This document shows positions 18,242 to 27,007 of a DNA stretch of 64,000 bases, one piece after another. The stretch spans positions 27,209-91,208 of the forward strand of contig JAQUCP010000012.1 in assembly GCA_028686135.1 (NCBI GenBank). The letters run 5' to 3'. The translations under genes and the position numbers were made by a program. Below the pieces are notes generated by a model that made no database searches, was not told the origin of the DNA, and was given only the letters and a program-made list of their open reading frames with translations. The stretch comes from UBA12481 sp012523435. GTDB taxonomy: Bacteria; Bacteroidota; Bacteroidia; Bacteroidales; UBA12481. The first letter of the stretch is position 1, and the number at the start of each line of letters is the position of its first letter.

Positions 18242-18787
18242 TTAAATCTCAATACGGCCCTCTTCGAAGTCTCGGTACTTGGAAGAGAATAGTGCGATCA
18301 TTTTTCTGATGCTGCTGATGGCCTCAGCGGTATCGTCCGAGATGTCGCGTTTTCTCATTTTCATCAGCAGGGATCCGTAAAGAACAGTCAGACAAACTTC
18401 AATGTCCGGGATTTTTTCTTTTAATCCCATCCGGTTACGGAAGTCTCCGATATTATAGATAGCTTCCTGATAGGCATTCTGGTAATCCGAATGAAATGAG
18501 CTGTCTATCAGTCTGAAATGAAAGTCGTTCAGGTCGGCAACCAGGCTAACCAAGAATTGTAAATGTCCGGATTTCGTAATTTTTTCGCGAATCATGGAAT
18601 CTACAATGTCAGCATACCATTCGGAGATTTCCTTTTTGATAGCTGGGTCCACTGCAAATTGTTCCACCAGTTCTTTTTGGATTCTTTCACGGTTGAATTC
18701 AAAGGCACGCATGAGGTCCTCAATCTGCCACATATACAGGATGTATTCGGCAATGTTTTCTTCGCGTTTCTTTCTGGAAATGATCAT
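18242..18787 (-). CDS. DUF4924 family protein
   Basis: The 181-residue, largely helical cytoplasmic protein starts MIISRKKREENIAEYILYMWQ, the hallmark of the Bacteroidota-restricted DUF4924 family as I recall it. There is no signal peptide or membrane segment. It lies 9 bp downstream of hslR and probably belongs to the two-component/hslR transcript. No function is known to me. Confidence 0.75.
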   Translation of the reverse strand: MIISRKKREENIAEYILYMWQIEDLMRAFEFNRERIQKELVEQFAVDPAIKKEISEWYADIVDSMIREKITKSGHLQFLVSLVADLNDFHFRLIDSSFHSDYQNAYQEAIYNIGDFRNRMGLKEKIPDIEVCLTVLYGSLLMKMRKRDISDDTAEAISSIRKMIALFSSKYRDFEEGRIEI

Positions 18788-18796
18788 TTTATCAGT

Positions 18797-19171
18797 TTAT
18801 GAGGTCAGCTTATCCAGATCTCGTCGCTCTTTTTTCGTTGGTCGGCCGGCTCCCCGGTCGCGAAGAAAGAAGGCGTTTTCGTGGATTTTTTTCACCCGTT
18901 CTAACTCTTCAGGTGGGGTAAGGTTGGTGACATTATGTGAGGCTTCGGGTGCTGAAACCCGTTTTTCGATCAGTCCATCAACCCGATAGGTGAGAGTCAG
19001 GGGAGGTTTTTTAACGGTAATGATATCGCCCAGTCTGACAGTACGGCTTGGTTTAGCTGGTTCTCCACCAACGAGCACTCTTGACATTCGGCAGTTTTCG
19101 GTGGCCAGGTTCCGGGTTTTAAAGATTCTGACCGCCCACAACCATTTATCTATCCTGATACCTTCAGTCAC
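18797..19171 (-). CDS. hslR: S4-domain RNA-binding heat-shock protein (Hsp15)
   Basis: This 124-residue protein starts with an S4 domain (IRIDKWLWAVRIFKTRNLATE...GDIITVKK) and has a basic C-terminal tail (GRPTKKERRDLDKL). Hsp15 binds 50S subunits carrying stalled peptidyl-tRNA and helps recycle them. The start is GTG at 19171, overlapping the response regulator TGA as GTGA, so translation is coupled to the two-component system. This is an unusual partner that hints at a translation-stress output. Confidence 0.9.
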   Translation of the reverse strand: MTEGIRIDKWLWAVRIFKTRNLATENCRMSRVLVGGEPAKPSRTVRLGDIITVKKPPLTLTYRVDGLIEKRVSAPEASHNVTNLTPPEELERVKKIHENAFFLRDRGAGRPTKKERRDLDKLTS

Positions 19172-19869
19172 AATTCGTTAACCTCCAATTTAAAACCGGT
19201 TCCATGAATATTAACAATATTTACTGTTGGTTCTGATTTAAGGTAATTTCGGAGTTTGGCAATATAGACATCCATGCTTCTGCCCATAAAGTAATCGTCT
19301 GAACCCCAGATTTGTAAAAGAATCTGTTCTCGCCGAACAAGGTTATTGACGTTTTGGCAGAGCATTTTCAATAGCAATGCTTCTTTCTTGGTTAATCGTC
19401 TTTCTTCTCCGTGAATTTGGAGTACTTGGTTGGCAAAATCAAAAATGATTTGGCCAATTGTAAAGACGTTGTTATGTGTGTTTTCTTGCTGCTTGCCGAT
19501 TCTGCGGAGGATATTTTCTATTCTGAGTTTGAGTTCTTCTGTGCTAAAGGGTTTAGTGATATAATCATCTGCGCCTAGTTTTAGTCCTTTGATTCGATCT
19601 GACTGTAGAGCTTTAGCGGTCACGAAAATAAAAGGTGTCTGAGGGTTGATCAGGTGGATCTCTTCAGCCAGTGAGAATCCATCTTTTACCGGAAGCATGA
19701 CATCCAGGATACAGAGGTCGAACTGGCGGCTTTTAAAAGCTGTCAGGCCAGATTCTCCATTTTTTTGAAGATCAATCCGATAGCCCTCCATTTCAAGGAA
19801 GTCCTGGAGCATATATCCGAGGTTTTGGTCATCCTCGACCAGTAGAATGTCAGCTTTTACCTCTTTCAT
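19168..19869 (-). CDS. OmpR-family response regulator (RprY-like)
   Basis: The 233-residue protein has a receiver domain (acidic pair VEDD, phospho-acceptor Asp56 in CILDVMLP, Thr in FVTAKA, Lys in ITKPF) and a C-terminal winged helix (RRLTKKEALLLKMLCQ...SMDVYIAKLRNYL). It overlaps its kinase gene by 4 bp (ATGA) and hslR by 4 bp (GTGA). The pair resembles Bacteroides RprX/RprY in layout, but orthology was not tested. Confidence 0.92.
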   Translation of the reverse strand: MKEVKADILLVEDDQNLGYMLQDFLEMEGYRIDLQKNGESGLTAFKSRQFDLCILDVMLPVKDGFSLAEEIHLINPQTPFIFVTAKALQSDRIKGLKLGADDYITKPFSTEELKLRIENILRRIGKQQENTHNNVFTIGQIIFDFANQVLQIHGEERRLTKKEALLLKMLCQNVNNLVRREQILLQIWGSDDYFMGRSMDVYIAKLRNYLKSEPTVNIVNIHGTGFKLEVNEL

Positions 19870-21134
19870 TTGGGTAAAGTTAGGATAAATTTGGAACCCT
19901 TTCCGGGATCACTTTTCAGGCGGATGTTTCCACCGTGGATTTCGACCATTGTTTTGACGTAATATAGACCCAGTCCGCTACCTTTTACGTTATGCAGGTT
20001 TCCGGTAGGTACGCGATAGAATTTTTCAAAGATATGTTTCTGAGCTTTTGGGCTAATTCCAATTCCGTTGTCGTTAATCTCCATCGTAAACTCTTTGGAT
20101 GAGAACCGGGTTGTGATGGTGATCAGGGGGGCGGCAATGGAATATTTTTGAGCATTATCGATGAGGTTATGAATGATGTTAGTGAAGTGAACCGGGTCAA
20201 CTGAGATTTCTTCATGGTCATCACACAGATCCAGTTCTATCTTGGCTCCAGGCCGACAATCTTCAAGGCAAATATGGTCAACGGCATCTCGTATCAGCTC
20301 ATTAATATCCGTTGGGATGCGATCGATGTGTGGGTTTTCCTGATTCCAGAGGGCGAATTGCAGAACCTTATCCACCAGTGAGCGCATTCGGCTGTTTTCT
20401 TCTTGCACGATGGTAACATATCGGCCAATTCGGTCTGAATTTTTCGTTGCATCAGGTCGGCGGAGAACGTCGCAAGCGAGGGAGATGTTAGCGATCGGGG
20501 TTTTAAATTCGTGTGTCATATTATTGATGAAATCATTTCTGATTTCGGTAATCCTCTTTTGCCTGATAATGGAGAGCAGGATGAAGGTAAAGCAGAGGAT
20601 TACGACCAGCAGGAAGACGGTTGATAGGGCGAGCCAGACGAGCAGATCGGAGAGGATGACTTGTTTTGGGTGGCCAAAATCGATCTCCATCCGGTGGCTT
20701 TCAGTGAGTCCAAGACAGGAGAGGCTGATTTGATGTAGGCTGGTGTAGTTACTGTGCCCGGTGGCCAGTTTTTTCTCGTATAGGACTTGTGCTGTAGCGC
20801 ACTTGACTACTCTAAGTCCATAATCGCTTGGCAGGCCATGGTATGCAAAATGGATCTTTAGGATGGAGTCCATTTTGGCCGGATCGAGGTTAACAAACAT
20901 ACTGTCAGCGCCGATTGGAGTCTGCAGGCATCCGCAATTTGCATCGCATGGTTCGCCCCGTTTTACGTGGACATATTCATCCAGGGCTCCTTGGAGCGCG
21001 ATGGTTGCCCGGTTGTTGAACTGTTCTTCGCCCAGCCGGAGGGCATTATTGATCCAGTAAAGTTGAGTTGCGATCAGGCCTATCAGCGAGATCGTTGAAA
21101 AGGTTATGATCCAACGGATTGTTCTGTTTTTCAT
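19866..21134 (-). CDS. Membrane sensor histidine kinase (RprX-like)
   Basis: The 422-residue kinase has a transmembrane helix at about 7-27, a periplasmic domain of roughly 135 residues with a Cys cluster (CDANCGC), and a second helix near 165-190. There is no HAMP domain, then a kinase core: H-box HEFKTP, N-box NLIDNAQKYS, G1 DNGIGI, and G2 GSGLGLYYV. The three closely spaced periplasmic cysteines could bind metal or sense thiol redox. A TAATTTTG element and an overlapping inverted repeat TTGGGC/GCCCAA lie just upstream. Confidence 0.92.
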   Translation of the reverse strand: MKNRTIRWIITFSTISLIGLIATQLYWINNALRLGEEQFNNRATIALQGALDEYVHVKRGEPCDANCGCLQTPIGADSMFVNLDPAKMDSILKIHFAYHGLPSDYGLRVVKCATAQVLYEKKLATGHSNYTSLHQISLSCLGLTESHRMEIDFGHPKQVILSDLLVWLALSTVFLLVVILCFTFILLSIIRQKRITEIRNDFINNMTHEFKTPIANISLACDVLRRPDATKNSDRIGRYVTIVQEENSRMRSLVDKVLQFALWNQENPHIDRIPTDINELIRDAVDHICLEDCRPGAKIELDLCDDHEEISVDPVHFTNIIHNLIDNAQKYSIAAPLITITTRFSSKEFTMEINDNGIGISPKAQKHIFEKFYRVPTGNLHNVKGSGLGLYYVKTMVEIHGGNIRLKSDPGKGSKFILTLPK

Positions 21135-21143
21135 ATTGACTTA

Positions 21144-21170
21144 TTGGGCAAAATTAGCGGGAAAGCCCAA
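21144..21170 (-). promoter_or_regulatory. Two-component operon promoter with overlapping inverted repeat
   Basis: TAATTTTG at 21156-21149 on the minus strand is an exact -7 element, 14 bp before the kinase ATG. It is bracketed by a perfect 6-bp inverted repeat, TTGGGC at 21144-21149 and GCCCAA at 21165-21170, which could be an operator. Confidence 0.45.
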
Positions 21171-21218
21171 CTTTTTGGTTGGTTAACAATAAATTAACAG
21201 GGAGTGTTATCCTCCGGG

Positions 21219-21818
21219 TTAGAGGCTATTGTTTTCGTTGGATAGAGTGCCAGGAGGTTCCCATGGGCGATTGAAATGGGTCATTGTTTGATCAACACCC
21301 TGAGTTCCGAAGCTGCGAATTAGGCTTGCGGCTGTTTTTAGCCGTTCGGGAAGAAGAGGTTGTTCCTCAGGCGACCATTCTCCGAGGACAAAATTGACAG
21401 GATTGCCAATGACTGGTCCGATTCCAAATCGCATTCGGGGGTACTGGTCATGTCCGAGCAGTTCATTGATACTTTTCAATCCATTGTGTCCCCCGTCGCT
21501 TCCGCTTTTTCTAAGCCGGAGTTGTCCGAATGGCAGTGCCAAGTCATCAACCAGGACCAGCAGGTTAGCGGGATCGACGGCTGATTTTTGCATCCAATAA
21601 CGGACTGCTTTGCCGCTAAGATTCATGAAGGTACTAGGTTTCAAAAGGATGAAGGTCCTTCCCTTGAAACGGTACTCAGCCAGGTCGCCATAACGGGCAG
21701 GGGTAAAAACGATATTGGACGCGCTCGCGAGTGCGTCCAATATCATAAAGCCGATATTATGCCTGGTGAAACTGTATTCCTGACCAATATTTCCGAGTCC
21801 GGCAATCAGATATTTCAC
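21219..21818 (-). CDS. pth: Peptidyl-tRNA hydrolase
   Basis: This 199-residue enzyme frees tRNA from peptidyl-tRNA. The catalytic His is in RHNIGF, the conserved Asn and Asp in FMNLSGKAV and LVLVDDLALPFG, and SGSDGGHNGLKSI is canonical. The N-terminal loop is GLGNIGQEY with Ile where Pro is usual, a small change. It sits 31 bp downstream of rplY, the usual L25-Pth pairing. Confidence 0.95.
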   Translation of the reverse strand: MKYLIAGLGNIGQEYSFTRHNIGFMILDALASASNIVFTPARYGDLAEYRFKGRTFILLKPSTFMNLSGKAVRYWMQKSAVDPANLLVLVDDLALPFGQLRLRKSGSDGGHNGLKSINELLGHDQYPRMRFGIGPVIGNPVNFVLGEWSPEEQPLLPERLKTAASLIRSFGTQGVDQTMTHFNRPWEPPGTLSNENNSL

Positions 21819-21849
21819 CTGGGTAGGGTGTTATTAACTCGAGGATCAA

Positions 21850-22434
21850 CTATTTTTGGGCTGGCTGTTCGGTCTCAGCAGTAGCCTTAGCAGCACGGGT
21901 AGTTTTGATAGTAGCTACCACGGCGTTTTTCGGATTGAGCATTTCGAGGCCGTCAAAGGAGAGGTCCCGAACTTTAATGGAGTGGCCCACTTCGAGGTTG
22001 GTGACATCAACCAGCAGTTGAGCGGGAATATCTTTCACGAGGCCCTTCACCGTCAGTTTTCTCATTTGCAGAGCCAGCTTACCACCTTGCTGAACACCTT
22101 TAGCGAATCCTTCAAGTTGAACAGGGATAGCCACAGTGATAGGTTTTTCGGGGATTACCTCGATAAAGTCGATGTGGAGAATTTTGTCCGTGACGGGATG
22201 AAATTGAATCTCTTTCACGACGGCCTGGTGGGCGGTGCCATCCAGATCCAGGTTGGCGAGGTACACATGAGGGGTATAAACCAGGTGCCCAAATTCTTTT
22301 GCATCAGCCTCAAAATGAATAGGTTGGTTAATGCCGTAAATTATACAGGGAATTCTCTCTTCTAAACGAACCTTCTTAGTTGCTTTTTTGCCAAGGTCGG
22401 TACGAATAGTACCTTTCAGATCCAGTGTTTTCAT
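21850..22434 (-). CDS. rplY: 50S ribosomal protein L25/general stress protein Ctc
   Basis: The 194-residue long (CTC-type) form of L25, which binds 5S rRNA, has an N-terminal L25 domain (MKTLDLKGTIRTDLGKKATK..) and a C-terminal TL5 domain with an Ala/Thr-rich tail. TATATTTG at 22542-22535 predicts a leader of about 95 bases. In that leader AGCCGG and CCGGCT can pair, so some 5' regulation is possible. Confidence 0.93.
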   Translation of the reverse strand: MKTLDLKGTIRTDLGKKATKKVRLEERIPCIIYGINQPIHFEADAKEFGHLVYTPHVYLANLDLDGTAHQAVVKEIQFHPVTDKILHIDFIEVIPEKPITVAIPVQLEGFAKGVQQGGKLALQMRKLTVKGLVKDIPAQLLVDVTNLEVGHSIKVRDLSFDGLEMLNPKNAVVATIKTTRAAKATAETEQPAQK

Positions 22435-22534
22435 ATTACAGTTTGTGCTACTCAGGATTCCCTAGCTATCAGCCGGTTAGATGCCAAGGTCCCCCATTAC
22501 ACGTGAATTATTTATTCCGGCTATTTTGAGGGTG

Positions 22535-22542
22535 CAAATATA
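22535..22542 (-). promoter_or_regulatory. -7 element for rplY-pth
   Basis: TATATTTGCAC on the minus strand is an exact TAnnTTTG match, about 100 bp before the rplY ATG. Confidence 0.5.
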
Positions 22543-22549
22543 CACTATT

Positions 22550-23488
22550 TTATAATAGGAAAGTGGTGCTGATCGATTGATTGTTATAGACTTTTTTGAT
22601 GACATCAGCGAACAGGTCGGAGATGGAGATCACTTTAATTTTCGGACTTGTTCTGTGGAGGGGGATTGAGTCGGTGACGATGATTTCTTCCAGGGCTGAG
22701 TTTTCGATTCGTTCGTAGGCGGGGCCGGTGAGTAGCGGGTGGGTTGCTATGCATCGGATCGATTTGGCTCCTTTTTCCATGATGAGGTTTGAAGCGCGGG
22801 TGATTGTTCCGGCGGTATCAATGATATCGTCAACCAGCACAACGTTTTTGCCGGCAACTTCACCGATGACGGTCATTTCGTCGATTACATTGGCTACTTT
22901 TCTAGTTTTGTGGCAGATAACCATGGGAACGTCGAGAAATTTAGCATAGGAGTTGGCTCTTTTTGTTCCGCCGGTATCTGGGGAGGCGATAACCAGATTA
23001 TCGAGTTTCAGACTGCTGATATAGTCAATAAACACATTACTTGCAAAGAGATGGTCAACCGGTACATCGAAGAATCCCTGGATCTGGTCGGCATGAAGAT
23101 CCATGGTGATTATGCGGCTGACTCCCGCGGCGGCCAGAAGGTTTGACATCAGTTTTGCGGCGATCGAAACTCGTGGTTTATCTTTGCGATCCTGCCGGGC
23201 ATAACCGAAATAGGGGATGACAGCCACGATTTTATAGGCGGATGCTCGACTGGCAGCGTCAATCATCATGAGCAGCTCCAAGAGATTATCTGCAGGGCCG
23301 AAGGTTGATTGGATGATAAAGACAAAGTCGCCTCGGACGGTCTCTTCGAAGCAAGGCTGCATTTCGCCATCACTAAACCGTTGAATGGAAACTTTGCCTA
23401 GTTCGGTGCCATAGGCCGCGGCAATTTTTTCTGCCAGATACCGGGAGTTGGTGCCGGAGAACAATTTGATCGGGCTGTTAGGGTGCAT
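22550..23488 (-). CDS. prs: Ribose-phosphate pyrophosphokinase
   Basis: This 312-residue PRPP synthetase makes the activated ribose for nucleotides, histidine and NAD. It shows FSGTNSRYLAEKIA at the N-terminus, the ATP/metal motif DLHADQIQGFF and the PRPP-binding loop VLVDDIIDTAGTI. ATG 23488 (MHPNSPIKLF) is chosen; the frame is open upstream across the TATTTTTG promoter element at 23538-23531. Confidence 0.95.
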   Translation of the reverse strand: MHPNSPIKLFSGTNSRYLAEKIAAAYGTELGKVSIQRFSDGEMQPCFEETVRGDFVFIIQSTFGPADNLLELLMMIDAASRASAYKIVAVIPYFGYARQDRKDKPRVSIAAKLMSNLLAAAGVSRIITMDLHADQIQGFFDVPVDHLFASNVFIDYISSLKLDNLVIASPDTGGTKRANSYAKFLDVPMVICHKTRKVANVIDEMTVIGEVAGKNVVLVDDIIDTAGTITRASNLIMEKGAKSIRCIATHPLLTGPAYERIENSALEEIIVTDSIPLHRTSPKIKVISISDLFADVIKKVYNNQSISTTFLL

Positions 23489-23530
23489 GAGCAAGGGTTG
23501 TTCTAAAGGTTCATAACTTTGAATACCGCG

Positions 23531-23538
23531 CAAAAATA
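23531..23538 (-). promoter_or_regulatory. -7 element for prs
   Basis: TATTTTTG on the minus strand between engB and prs, an exact consensus match, 42 bp before the prs ATG. Confidence 0.45.
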
Positions 23539-23545
23539 GCAATAA

Positions 23546-24199
23546 TTAGGGGTTCGGGCCAGCCGGCCTGAAAAGTAAATTGGTTTGTTGGATGAATTCG
23601 AGGATCTCTTCCCGTCCTCTTTTTCTTGCCGCAGAGGTATAGATAAATCTGGGTAGTTCCATCCAGGTTGGCTTAAGAGCCTCTTCGACAGCCTGTCTGT
23701 TTTTCTTGAGCTGGGGGGATGGTACTTTATCGGTTTTGGTGATGGCAATGATAAAAGGGATTTGTTCGGCTCCCAGGAAGTTGATAAAATTCACGTCGGA
23801 TTCTTGCGGTGGTATTCGGCCATCAATTAAGACGAACAGAGTCATTAAGTTCGCCCTGGTTCTGAGGTACCGAGTGGTAAAACGTAGCCATTTCTCGCGC
23901 TGCACTTTGGAAACCTTGGCATAACCGTACCCGGGGAGGTCAACGATATACCACGAATTGTCGACAAGAAAGTGATTGATAGTCTGTGTCTTACCTGGGG
24001 TTCCGGATGTTCTGGCCAATCCTTTACGGTTGACCAGCATATTGATCAAACTGGATTTGCCCACATTAGATCGACCGATGAAGGCATATTCTGGAAGTAC
24101 GGGTTCGGGGCATTTGTTCGGGTTGGAGTTGGCGGCTATATGTTCAACTACCCGAATCAAAAAAGCAGGATTGGTTGGCTCAGCTTTGTTTTCCGGCAT
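23546..24199 (-). CDS. engB: Ribosome biogenesis GTPase EngB (YihA/YsxC)
   Basis: The 217-residue small GTPase carries G1 GRSNVGKSSLI, G2/G3 TPGKTQTINHF and DLPGYGYAKV, and G4 TKTD. It acts in 50S subunit assembly. The frame could start at a TTG (24205), but ATG 24199 is preferred. It overlaps the end of manA by 20 bp, so the two are probably cotranscribed. Confidence 0.95.
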   Translation of the reverse strand: MPENKAEPTNPAFLIRVVEHIAANSNPNKCPEPVLPEYAFIGRSNVGKSSLINMLVNRKGLARTSGTPGKTQTINHFLVDNSWYIVDLPGYGYAKVSKVQREKWLRFTTRYLRTRANLMTLFVLIDGRIPPQESDVNFINFLGAEQIPFIIAITKTDKVPSPQLKKNRQAVEEALKPTWMELPRFIYTSAARKRGREEILEFIQQTNLLFRPAGPNP

Positions 24200-25172
24200 T
24201 CTCAATATATACTTCCAGGACCTTGGTCTCTTCTCTGGCTTCGAGCGTTACATCTTTGAAAATGGCTGGTAGGAGGATAGTTTTTCCTTTTTTTACCAGC
24301 ACTGGATTCTCTTCGCCATATCGCAGTAAGAAGCTGCCATCCAGGCAGATATAAATAACAAAAGAGTCAATTTCTAAATAGTCGCGATCAATGGACCGAC
24401 TAAACCAAAGGTGGTTGACGGTGAAATAGGGGGTTTGGGTGATACTGGCCGAACCATTCATAACAGGCTCATAGTGATTCCTGTAGGAGTCATAATGTTT
24501 GAAATCGATCGCATCAATAGCCAGATCCGTATGAAGAGGCCTGGGCCTTCCATTTTTTTCCAGACGATTCCAGTCGAAAATTCGGTAAGTCAGATCGCTG
24601 GTCTGCTGAATTTCAGCAAAAAGAATGCCTGCTCCGGTTGCATGAACCCTGCCGGCAGGAATAAAAAATGAGTTTCCTGCCTGAACCTCCTCTTTGTTGA
24701 GGATCTCTTCAATCCGATTCTCTGCCATGTAGGTGAGGAAAGAATCCCGGTCGAGAGGTCGGTTGAATCCGGAATAGAGAACGGCACCGGGGTCGGCTTG
24801 AATGATGTGCCACAGTTCGGTTTTCCCGTTGGCATTGTGGCGCTCTTTGGCCAGTTGATCATCAGGATGAACCTGGACTGAAAGAACCTGGCTCGCATCG
24901 ATTAGTTTAATGAGCAGGGGAAACTCTAGCCCAAACCGGTTGTACACAGAATCGCCAACCAGATCACCCATATAAACTTCGATCAGCTCTTGCAGGTCAT
25001 TCCCTTCCAGAAAGCCATCCTTGACTACGGAAATCGCTCCTTCAACTCCGGAGATTTCCCAACTCTCCCCAGTCATGTCAGGGGCATCCATTTTTTGTAA
25101 AACACTACGTAACTTATTGCCGCCCCAAAGTCGGTATTGGTATATCGGCTTGAATTTCAGTGGATAAAGCAT
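24180..25172 (-). CDS. manA: Class I mannose-6-phosphate isomerase
   Basis: The 330-residue zinc cupin enzyme interconverts fructose-6-P and mannose-6-P for surface sugars. The zinc-binding piece VQVHPDDQLA and catalytic region ELWHII and FIPAGRVHATGAG are present. ATG 25172 (MLYPLKFKPIYQYRLWGG) matches the family start. Length is typical of the short type I form. It lies between the Dabb gene (32 bp) and engB (overlap). Confidence 0.92.
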   Translation of the reverse strand: MLYPLKFKPIYQYRLWGGNKLRSVLQKMDAPDMTGESWEISGVEGAISVVKDGFLEGNDLQELIEVYMGDLVGDSVYNRFGLEFPLLIKLIDASQVLSVQVHPDDQLAKERHNANGKTELWHIIQADPGAVLYSGFNRPLDRDSFLTYMAENRIEEILNKEEVQAGNSFFIPAGRVHATGAGILFAEIQQTSDLTYRIFDWNRLEKNGRPRPLHTDLAIDAIDFKHYDSYRNHYEPVMNGSASITQTPYFTVNHLWFSRSIDRDYLEIDSFVIYICLDGSFLLRYGEENPVLVKKGKTILLPAIFKDVTLEAREETKVLEVYIENAGKQS

Positions 25173-25204
25173 TAGGTTCGGTAAGTCAGTTTCATGGGTC
25201 AAAG

Positions 25205-25513
25205 CTAAGCTAAATATTCATAATCTCCACTCATTTTGTAGTCGGACCACTGTTTGTTCCTCTCAACAGCTTCCTGATGAGCGGGATGCAGCTGGTAGGC
25301 CCGAAGATCATCCAGGTTATCAAACGTGCTATCAATGATAATATCGCAGGCCGAAGCCCCTAAGGGTAATCCCTTTTCTACACGATATTGCCTGATTTGC
25401 GGAATTTGCCCCACTAGGGACCGAAAGGTTTCGAGTACATGATTGGTAGCCTCCAAGCGTTCGGATTCTGAAGAAAATTGCTTTAATTTGAACAGTACGA
25501 TATGCCGGATCAT
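25205..25513 (-). CDS. Dabb (stress-responsive A/B barrel) family protein
   Basis: This 102-residue single ferredoxin-like domain starts MIRHIVLFKLK and has the conserved HPAHQEAVER.....SGDYE ending, typical of Dabb proteins. The role is unknown in bacteria; some relatives are enzymes, others dimeric binding proteins. It is divergent from udk with a 55-bp spacer and leads the manA-engB unit. Confidence 0.85.
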   Translation of the reverse strand: MIRHIVLFKLKQFSSESERLEATNHVLETFRSLVGQIPQIRQYRVEKGLPLGASACDIIIDSTFDNLDDLRAYQLHPAHQEAVERNKQWSDYKMSGDYEYLA

Positions 25514-25568
25514 TGCTGGTTTATTGAATTATGTAAATATACAATTACATCCCGAATCCCATAAAAAT

Positions 25569-26180
25569 ATGTTGATCGTAGGTATTGCAGGAGGAACCGG
25601 ATCAGGAAAGACCACAGTTGTGAGGAAAGTAATGGCTGGGTTTAATCAGGGTGAAGTGGTGCTTTTACCCCAGGATTCCTACTATCGTGATAATAGCCAT
25701 CTTCCATTGGAAGCCCGCCAGAAGCTAAATTTTGACCATCCTGAATCCATCGAATGGTCTCTGTTGATTCAGCACCTGCGCGACCTAAGGGAGCAGAAAT
25801 CCATCCGACAACCGATCTATTCCTATCTGACGTGCACTCGGGAGCCGGAGACCATCCTGATTCATCCAAAGCGCGTGATTCTTGTGGAAGGCATTTTAGT
25901 GCTGACCCAAAAGGAAGTGAGAGATCTGTTGGATATTAAAGTCTTTGTTGATGCAGATGCCGACGATCGTCTTTCACGTGTTATCAGGCGTGACCTGGCT
26001 GAACGGGGCCGGTCGGCCGAGACTGTTCTCGATCGTTACGACCTGACTGTCAAGCCGATGCATTTGGAATTCATTGAACCATCGAAGCGTTATGCTGATC
26101 TGATCATTCCCCAGGGGGGAGAAAACCGGGTGGGGATTCGACTATTGACCTCTCTCATCCGGCAGCATTTATCGGAGTAA
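25569..26180 (+). CDS. udk: Uridine kinase
   Basis: The 203-residue P-loop kinase phosphorylates uridine and cytidine in pyrimidine salvage. Walker A is GIAGGTGSGKTTVV, the substrate region is QDSYYRDNSHL and NFDHPESIEW, and the lid contains RRDLAERGRS. ATG 25569 gives the standard N-terminus (MLIVGIAGG); the open frame upstream covers the divergent Dabb start region. Confidence 0.95.
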   Translation: MLIVGIAGGTGSGKTTVVRKVMAGFNQGEVVLLPQDSYYRDNSHLPLEARQKLNFDHPESIEWSLLIQHLRDLREQKSIRQPIYSYLTCTREPETILIHPKRVILVEGILVLTQKEVRDLLDIKVFVDADADDRLSRVIRRDLAERGRSAETVLDRYDLTVKPMHLEFIEPSKRYADLIIPQGGENRVGIRLLTSLIRQHLSE

Positions 26181-26186
26181 AGAGTT

Positions 26187-26996
26187 TTAGTTTTCCAGAA
26201 TAAATTGTCTAACCATGCCGATGAAAAGCTCAGGCTGTTCGGCGTGTAGCCAATGGCCAGCATCCTTGATCGTATTGATCTGGGCCAGTGGGAACAGCTT
26301 CCTGATTACCTGGGTGTCTTCATCCATCATATAGTTGGAGTTTCCCCCTCTGATAAACAGGATTGGGTAGCCTTTCTGAGGAGGACCTTGGATGAGCTCG
26401 TCACCGATGCTGCCCGCCAAGGTGGAAAGGCTTCTTCTGAGAATCTCCCTATTCAGTTTCCATTCATAGAGCCCTGAATTGGTTTTGTGGAGGTTTTTAA
26501 GCAGGAACTGTCTTAGTCGCCGGCTGGGGATTCCCTCCTCCATGATTCGGTCAACATCCCCGATAGACTTTGCCAATCCAGGATCTATCCGTTCAAGGGT
26601 GGAGAGAATCTGTTGATGTTGTTTCAGGTGCAAATCATCCTGTCTTCCATCGAGATAATTGCGTGGACTGATGTCAGCAACGATCAGACGGCTCACCCGC
26701 CCGGGATTTTCCAGGGCAAATCGCATGGCTGTTTTGCCACCCATGGAGTGTCCAAGGATGATGGCTTTTTCCAGCTCCAGATCATCCATCAATTCGAGAA
26801 TATCTCCGGCCATGGAAGGATAGTCCATCATCTCTGCGTGGGGCGATAGGCCGTGATTGCGCAGATCCGGCAAGTAAACCTCCACCATGTCGGCAATTGC
26901 TTTGCCAACGGAGAGCCAGTTATCTCCGGATCCGTACAAACCATGGAGGATCAACATCGGATGACCTGATCCGAGTTTGGTGTAGTGTAGCTTCAT
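26187..26996 (-). CDS. Alpha/beta-fold hydrolase (YbfF-like esterase)
   Basis: The 269-residue cytoplasmic hydrolase has the oxyanion HGLYGSGDNW, nucleophile elbow GHSMGGKTAM and catalytic His in DAGHWLHAEQP. The best fit is YbfF-type acyl-CoA/ester hydrolases, but substrate is not decidable. It lies 11 bp downstream of pdxJ in the same direction and is probably cotranscribed. Confidence 0.85.
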   Translation of the reverse strand: MKLHYTKLGSGHPMLILHGLYGSGDNWLSVGKAIADMVEVYLPDLRNHGLSPHAEMMDYPSMAGDILELMDDLELEKAIILGHSMGGKTAMRFALENPGRVSRLIVADISPRNYLDGRQDDLHLKQHQQILSTLERIDPGLAKSIGDVDRIMEEGIPSRRLRQFLLKNLHKTNSGLYEWKLNREILRRSLSTLAGSIGDELIQGPPQKGYPILFIRGGNSNYMMDEDTQVIRKLFPLAQINTIKDAGHWLHAEQPELFIGMVRQFILEN

Positions 26997-27007
26997 TTAA
27001 ATCTTGT

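Noticed and set aside
20410..20733. 107-codon open frame on the plus strand opposite the histidine kinase
   Set aside because: Covers the conserved H-box and transmembrane coding region of the kinase; no independent support.
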